Assembly: GCA_027488375.1 (NCBI GenBank)
Contig: JAIYBW010000004.1
Span: 496,001-560,000, forward strand
Reading direction: 5' to 3'
Source of the DNA: Pseudomonadota bacterium
GTDB taxonomy: Bacteria > Bdellovibrionota > Bacteriovoracia > Bacteriovoracales > Bacteriovoracaceae
DNA length: 64,000 bases
Shown here: positions 58,542-64,000 of the stretch, one piece after another
Numbering within the stretch: the first letter of the stretch is position 1
How the letters are laid out: every line of letters starts with the position of its first letter
The notes under the pieces: model-generated
The model's input: only the letters and a program-made list of their open reading frames with translations
Databases searched by the model: none
What the model was told of the DNA's origin: nothing
Translations under genes and position numbers: made by a program

Positions 58542-59216
58542 TTAGCGCTGTATCAGTTGGGCGCATGCAATGGGAAATGAATTGTGCTGGCTTAAATGCC
58601 CACGAGTTAGAACTGTTTCCGGTATAGAGGTTGATTCATGGACCCCAAAAATAACTAATATCGTCTTTTTGAATCTAAAGCCTAATAAAGACCTCAATTT
58701 TCTAAAGGGGTCTTGTGTATTTAGCTCAGGAAGCAAAAGGTCATCAAAAAGCAAAGAAACATTAACAGAATTTTCATATTCATATTTCCCTGAAGGATTA
58801 CTCAAAGGTTGATCACTGTACCCCTTTTCCTGTTGAGTTAAATCAGAGTCAAACGGTATTAAAATTGTGCCAGTTTTTTTTACTATTTCATATTCATCAA
58901 GAAAACCGTCACGATTTAAATCATCACGTAAATCTGGACATCGCTCGAAAGCATAGAGATGCTGATAATGAATCGTATCAGCTGGAGAATCCTCTACTTT
59001 AAGTTTAATTTTAAGTAAATTTTCTTGAATGATTAACTCGCCCTCACCAGAAAAATCACCTGCGATTGATTCATTAAGTGATTCGAAGACAAGATCATAA
59101 GAACCATCATGATTAGGCGCTTTAAGCGGAGAAATAATTTTCCCATCCCCCACGCTTCTTTGCCCACAAGAAAAAATGAACACTAAACTAAGAAACAAAA
59201 TTAAGTTTTTTAACAT
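58542..59216 (-). CDS. EF-hand-like lipoprotein, tandem paralogue 1
   Basis: A 224-residue lipoprotein. ATG 59216, with GGGAGA just upstream, gives a signal peptide and lipobox (LSLVFIFSC). The segment DLNRDGFLDEYE, about residue 120, has the exact spacing of an EF-hand calcium loop (D-N-D-G-x-L-D-x-x-E). A beta-rich region follows, and the C-terminus (KKTILVIFGVHEST, ACAQLIQ) resembles the next protein. No family is recognised. It is a close relative of the lipoprotein encoded just upstream, 50 bp away. Both are probably attached to the outer membrane. Confidence 0.72.
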   Translation of the reverse strand: MLKNLILFLSLVFIFSCGQRSVGDGKIISPLKAPNHDGSYDLVFESLNESIAGDFSGEGELIIQENLLKIKLKVEDSPADTIHYQHLYAFERCPDLRDDLNRDGFLDEYEIVKKTGTILIPFDSDLTQQEKGYSDQPLSNPSGKYEYENSVNVSLLFDDLLLPELNTQDPFRKLRSLLGFRFKKTILVIFGVHESTSIPETVLTRGHLSQHNSFPIACAQLIQR

Positions 59217-59266
59217 CAGGTCTCCCAAGATAATTTCCCCAAAATAATGGGGCAAAAATACTTTTT

Positions 59267-59866
59267 TTAATTTATAACACCGCAAGCAACAGGCCTAAGT
59301 AAAAAGGTAAGTGGATCTATTTCAAATATAATGATAATAGCTTGCTTAAAACTCGGCCCCATCCTGTCTAATAGACCCCATCGTTCTAAGTAGTTAAGAT
59401 CTGCAGAACGTGAAAAATAATACGATCCTCGACGTCTCATTCTAGGCAGTTTATCAAACTCATCTAATTGATCATTCATTCTTGAGTCAAGAAAGAGCAC
59501 CAATTTCCCCAAAGAAGAGTTTTCATTTCTGATTTCTGACAAAGTAAATTGTCTATTCATTCTCCTTAAATCAATACAAGATTCTCGGTGGTTCAGGACT
59601 TGCAAATATCTCTTTTCAGAATGAGGACCGTAAAATTTAATTTTAATGGTCAGTTGAGAGTCAAGTGAATCTAATTTAAACCATCCTTTATAAGGGACGA
59701 GAGTTTCTAGATTTAAGGCAAATGATATTGAGGGAAAAGTACTCCATGAAAATTCTTGTTCACTCTCGAATCCATCGCCGCAAGAGATCAAAAAACTTAA
59801 AGAGATCATCAGGATTAAATAATTTATGATTAAAAAAGTCTTAACTCTTTTAATTTTTCTAACCAT
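59267..59866 (-). CDS. Lipoprotein, tandem paralogue 2
   Basis: A 199-residue lipoprotein. The start at ATG 59866 gives a basic N-terminus (MVRKIKRVKTF), a hydrophobic core and the lipobox LSFLISC. Shared features with paralogue 1 are a Cys before LR (SCIDLRRMNR against RCPDLRDDLNR), a middle block (LVLFLDSRMNDQLDEF) and the C-terminal hydrophobic strand and Cys (AIIIIFEIDPLTF, ACGVIN). The EF-hand loop is not conserved here. The two probably arose by tandem duplication and then diverged. Function is unknown. Confidence 0.7.
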   Translation of the reverse strand: MVRKIKRVKTFLIINYLILMISLSFLISCGDGFESEQEFSWSTFPSISFALNLETLVPYKGWFKLDSLDSQLTIKIKFYGPHSEKRYLQVLNHRESCIDLRRMNRQFTLSEIRNENSSLGKLVLFLDSRMNDQLDEFDKLPRMRRRGSYYFSRSADLNYLERWGLLDRMGPSFKQAIIIIFEIDPLTFLLRPVACGVIN

Positions 59867-59924
59867 GATTTTAATCTCTGTTAAATCTTGTCCCATAGAT
59901 GAGGAAATAAAAGACAAGAGTTCA

Positions 59925-60278
59925 TTAGGGAGAAGGCAAGAACGTTAGAAAGTTCATAACATCCTTCACTCCAGGAATCCCTTGAATTGAAACTTCTGCC
60001 AACTTTTTTGTTTTTCTTGAATCAACGTGACCAGTTAAGAAAACGATACCCCCATTAACATTGATATTTATTTCAGAAGCATCGACATGAGGATTTCTTA
60101 GAAGCACTTCAGTCACCTGATTAAGGAGAATATCGTCATTCATCTGAAAACCAATAGGCCCATAGCCTCTATAATTTATCTTTTGATCAATTAAATAATC
60201 CGCCATCTCGTAGGGATTTGACTTCTCCCTTGAATATTCAGATTCACCAGAAATATAATCTGCTCTTTGTTTTACCAT
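59925..60278 (-). CDS. BON-domain protein
   Basis: A 117-residue protein with a BON domain (NDDILLNQVTEVLLRNPHVDASEININVNGGIVFLTGHVDSRKTKKLAE) at about residues 50-115. BON domains bind phospholipid or membrane surfaces. The N-terminus has no signal peptide but is polar (KQRADYISGESEYSREK), so location is unclear. The Met at 60278 is chosen because GGAGGA stands 6 nt upstream; an ATG at 60284 is too close. It lies near the tandem lipoproteins but 60 bp from them. It may respond to envelope stress. Confidence 0.8.
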   Translation of the reverse strand: MVKQRADYISGESEYSREKSNPYEMADYLIDQKINYRGYGPIGFQMNDDILLNQVTEVLLRNPHVDASEININVNGGIVFLTGHVDSRKTKKLAEVSIQGIPGVKDVMNFLTFLPSP

Positions 60279-60371
60279 GATCATTCCTCCAAAAATAAAC
60301 TCGTCAATCTCTCTGCATACTTCGGGCCAAGTAAACTTGGCATTTAGCGAATGAATGATTAAAATAAAAAA

Positions 60372-61313
60372 ATGAAGGATTTTTTAAGTTGGGATTATCT
60401 TTGTATTAATGATGAAGTCCGAATAATTGCGCCGGCTTCTGCTAGCACCAACGCAAAACTTGAAAATGGAATTGAATGGCTCAAGGCCCAAGGGCTCGGT
60501 GTCACATTTTCTTCAAAACTCCTGTCACCTGATCTCTTTTTTGCTGCACCACTAGAAGCGCAGTGTGAGGATATCAAAAATGCTCTCGAATCTGATGCTA
60601 AAATACTTTGGTGTTTAAGGGGTGGCTGGGGAAGCATGAGACTCCTTCCCTTCCTAGATACATTAACGCCTCCTGAGAAACCCAAATTACTCATCGGTTT
60701 TAGCGACATTACATCTCTTCATCTTTTTTTAACTCAAAAATGGAATTGGCCTACTCTCCATGGGCGCACTATATCTCAACTTCGAAACGACTGGGAGCTT
60801 AATGAAGAGCATGAGATGTGGAGAAAAATTATTAAGGGTGAAATTGAAGAAATAGTCTTCAAAAATCTTTTGCCATTAAATCCCGCAGCCCAAACAAATC
60901 ACACTCTTTCAAGTACTATCACTGGTGGTAATTTACGACTTATTCAGTCTTCCCTAGGCACACCTTGGCAAATTAATGTCAAAGGGAAAATCCTCTTTCT
61001 CGAGGATGTGTCTGAGAGGGGTTATTCCGTTGATCGCATGTTTGAACAAATGATTCAATCAGGACTCCTGAAGGATGATCCAGCTGCGATCATTTTTGGA
61101 AGTTTTACTGAAGGTTTGGAAAAAAATGGAACTGATCTTGTGCCCAAGGCGCTGGAACGATTTGCCCAAAGAGTTAACTATCCAGTACTAACAGGTCTTC
61201 CCTGTGGGCATGGCCCTCATGAAAACTACCCACTCCCCTTTAATACTCCTGCAGCACTTCTGACCGGAGCGGAAAATAAACTCATTTGTAAGACAGGTAT
61301 TAAAAAGAATTAA
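60372..61313 (+). CDS. ldcA: LD-carboxypeptidase (peptidase S66)
   Basis: A 313-residue cytosolic-type LD-carboxypeptidase of family S66 that trims the D-Ala from tetrapeptide stems of muropeptides. Catalytic Ser is in GFSDITSLHL, Glu in FLEDVSERGYSVDRM and His in GLPCGHGPHENYPLP. Length and motifs are typical. There is no signal peptide, so it should act on recycled muropeptides. In Bdellovibrionota, LD-carboxypeptidases also remodel prey and self wall, but a cytoplasmic location argues for recycling. The stop overlaps that of the convergent lipoprotein by 4 bp. Confidence 0.94.
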   Translation: MKDFLSWDYLCINDEVRIIAPASASTNAKLENGIEWLKAQGLGVTFSSKLLSPDLFFAAPLEAQCEDIKNALESDAKILWCLRGGWGSMRLLPFLDTLTPPEKPKLLIGFSDITSLHLFLTQKWNWPTLHGRTISQLRNDWELNEEHEMWRKIIKGEIEEIVFKNLLPLNPAAQTNHTLSSTITGGNLRLIQSSLGTPWQINVKGKILFLEDVSERGYSVDRMFEQMIQSGLLKDDPAAIIFGSFTEGLEKNGTDLVPKALERFAQRVNYPVLTGLPCGHGPHENYPLPFNTPAALLTGAENKLICKTGIKKN

Positions 61314-63154
61314 GGAGAGAATAGGTTGTTAAAATAAGCATGGCCTGCATGATCTTTGAATTTAACACAGATGATAAAGCGATCATCCAGATACTGCCTA
61401 TCATTTGGAGAGGGTGTTTTCTCCTGATCGATAAGCCTTTGATTAATTGAAGTTCTCCCTTGATTATATATTGATGATATCTTCTCGCCATATTCAGTTA
61501 GTGATAAATAATTAGCAGGATCAAGATTTTTAATCTCAGTTAGATCTTCATGAAAGACAACTAAGCTCGTATCCTCTAAAACAATATAGTGATCAAATAA
61601 AAGTACTGCTTTTTCTATTAGATACTCAGAAGCGATTCGAGATTGTTCTTTAAAGATAGGAAGTGCATCTGCCTTTTCCATTCCTCTCTCTACAAGCAAT
61701 CTTTTTTTAAGATCAACAATCGTTTGATCATATTTACTTCTTAACAATTCAAAGGCTTCCCAAAAAGTCGCTGTATTTGAAGTCGTCACAGAATCGAGAT
61801 AAGATTTATCAAAAAGGACCTCTCTCGTTTTAAGGTTTTCTGAAAACGCTACGATTTTTCCTTTAATATAATAATCGACTCTATTCCATTGGTTTTGTAC
61901 TATATTAATCACCAGATCTTCCTTTACGCCCAATTCAATTAATTGTTTAGTAAGGGTTTCTAAGCCTAATTTCCGTGCATTGGCAAAAGCTGCTTCAGCG
62001 GCTTCCACGGATTGAAATGAAGTTAAATCAATATCGTCGAAGTATTTAAGATCAAACCTTAAATTTACGGAAGGATCATCAGATATTAATTTCTCATAAT
62101 GATCTTTCTTTAGGTTGGAAGGAAAAATACGACACTCATTTACTGGTAGAGGTTTCGACATGTCATTTGATTTGAAAGAAATTTTAACAGAAAAGATTTC
62201 CCCTGTTTCATTTCTTATCTTATCTAAAAGAGCTACTACCTCTTTAATTCGTTCATTGGCGTGATTAAAATATTGAAAAGAGGAACTTTCAAGTTTTAAA
62301 TTTTGACCTACTTTTTCAATAAGTCCCATTTCAACAGCGTCAGCCTCCATAAAGAAATTTCGACTTCCATCATTCTCAGTCAAAAAGAGGGCTGCTCCAG
62401 TGTGATCACATTTTAAAAGAAGTTCTTCCTTAATAAGACCAAGTTCATGGGCTCGAGAAAAAAACTTTGATTGAATATTAAGGATATCTATTTTATCAGT
62501 TTCTTGTGCCACTCGAGCATATGCCAGTAAAACAATCATTTCTGGTCTATCGTCAGGATTCGACAAGAGAGTCTTTAGTGAATCTGCATCTCCGAAACGA
62601 TTCACCTCGTCATCAAGATTAATCGTGGTTTTTAATTCATGAAAGCGCTCTTTGATGAGGCTTAAATCTAAAAGTGCGATACCGTTCTCCAAATTAAGCT
62701 GATAAAGAAGTATTTCAGATTTAATAGACTCGTCATTGCTCATGGTTGCCGTCATTTTTGAGGATGCAACAGTCAGAAATTCTCTCTCCTTCAATGGATC
62801 TGCATCAGTTGGTTCAAACCTCACTCTGAGTAGACCACTTTTAATATCTTCCTCTTTAAGATCTACGCTAAAACTGTCTGTCCCAGAAATAGTCTTCCGT
62901 TGAATTTCTTGTGGAGCACCAGGGTCTGTTACATCATAAAAAATGACTTCACCCTCCGCGGCCATGGCCTGAGGAAAAAGTGAATCCGAAAGAGCATTAA
63001 AGGTTTTTGAAATAATTCCATTAAAACGTATAAACCCCTCAGGAAGAGGCAGTTCTGGTGTATTGATGGTGGTTGAAGTTGTGTAGGTATTGCATCCAAC
63101 TGCAAGCTGGAAACAAATCATCAACGATAAAAGTCGTGAGATCAATTTAAGCAT
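61310..63154 (-). CDS. Large hypothetical lipoprotein
   Basis: A 614-residue lipoprotein. The signal peptide MLKLISRLLSLMICFQLAVG precedes Cys21. The N-terminal about 150 residues are beta-rich (EGEVIFYDVTDPGAPQEIQRKTI), and the rest is helical (about 170-600), including possible coiled coil (RIKEVVALLDKIRNETGE). No catalytic motif is visible, and no family is recognised. An AAGGG lies about 10 nt before the ATG. It may be an outer-membrane-attached surface or scaffolding protein. It is transcribed alone, convergent with ldcA. Confidence 0.7.
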   Translation of the reverse strand: MLKLISRLLSLMICFQLAVGCNTYTTSTTINTPELPLPEGFIRFNGIISKTFNALSDSLFPQAMAAEGEVIFYDVTDPGAPQEIQRKTISGTDSFSVDLKEEDIKSGLLRVRFEPTDADPLKEREFLTVASSKMTATMSNDESIKSEILLYQLNLENGIALLDLSLIKERFHELKTTINLDDEVNRFGDADSLKTLLSNPDDRPEMIVLLAYARVAQETDKIDILNIQSKFFSRAHELGLIKEELLLKCDHTGAALFLTENDGSRNFFMEADAVEMGLIEKVGQNLKLESSSFQYFNHANERIKEVVALLDKIRNETGEIFSVKISFKSNDMSKPLPVNECRIFPSNLKKDHYEKLISDDPSVNLRFDLKYFDDIDLTSFQSVEAAEAAFANARKLGLETLTKQLIELGVKEDLVINIVQNQWNRVDYYIKGKIVAFSENLKTREVLFDKSYLDSVTTSNTATFWEAFELLRSKYDQTIVDLKKRLLVERGMEKADALPIFKEQSRIASEYLIEKAVLLFDHYIVLEDTSLVVFHEDLTEIKNLDPANYLSLTEYGEKISSIYNQGRTSINQRLIDQEKTPSPNDRQYLDDRFIICVKFKDHAGHAYFNNLFSP

Positions 63155-63257
63155 AGTAAAAAAAGCCCTTCTCTGACTTGTTTTATCGGCTTAAACCGTC
63201 GAAATATTAAGACTTTCTTAAATTTAAAAACCCACTAACTAACTGAATCTAAATAGA

Positions 63258-64000
<743 letters not shown>

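Overview
The window is AT-rich, densely coded bacterial chromosome that most resembles the predatory Bdellovibrionota, probably the Bacteriovorax/Halobacteriovorax side. This is inferred from an Agl/Glt-type motility gene set, many secreted proteases and lipoproteins, a eukaryote-like class Ia ribonucleotide reductase, an SOS-type UmuDC pair and a very Trp-rich AsnC-like small protein. No rRNA, tRNA, insertion sequence, prophage or CRISPR array was seen. A methyltransferase gene is cut by the left edge and an adenine/adenosine deaminase gene by the right edge.

Layout. 1-5.9 kb: methyltransferase, secreted trypsin-like protease, nrdB-nrdA with NrdR-like boxes, and a PH-like hypothetical. 5.9-17.2 kb: a minus-strand block in two units that encodes an Agl/Glt-like motor and envelope complex. 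The upstream unit is VWA lipoprotein, outer-membrane barrel, TPR protein and small secreted protein. The downstream unit is an ExbB-like protein, two ExbD-like proteins, two TPR proteins and an FHA/TonB-like protein. Each unit is preceded by a copy of the same 37-nt sequence inside a stem, downstream of a shared TAGAAT promoter box. This is the best candidate for something undescribed. 17.3-31.8 kb: housekeeping genes (rlmN, tcdA, hrpB, Gre-like, YchJ-like, GST), a giant divergent UbiB-type kinase, DUF1460 and transglutaminase-like proteins, and dmeF. 31.8-49.9 kb: phhA, a secreted protease, a transglutaminase-elicitor-like protein, two ABC-F ATPases, ygiQ, a degenerate HD-GYP protein, acyltransferases, arfB, an M32 carboxypeptidase, a sensor kinase with its response regulator, and umuDC. 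49.9-64 kb: secreted papain-like and metallo-peptidases, folE, an OPT transporter, the Trp-rich protein, a phosphoesterase, hemerythrin, cyclophilin, tandem lipoproteins, a BON protein, ldcA, a large lipoprotein and the deaminase.

The genes suggest a cell that invests in surface motility and in degrading protein and peptidoglycan outside the cytoplasm. The motor would couple proton flow (ExbB/ExbD) through periplasmic TPR and TonB-like parts to an outer-membrane barrel and a VWA adhesin-like lipoprotein. Several genes (rlmN, uup, umuD, the M32 carboxypeptidase, the phosphoesterase) have a -10-like hexamer only 5-6 nt before the ATG and no clear Shine-Dalgarno sequence, so leaderless mRNAs may be common here.
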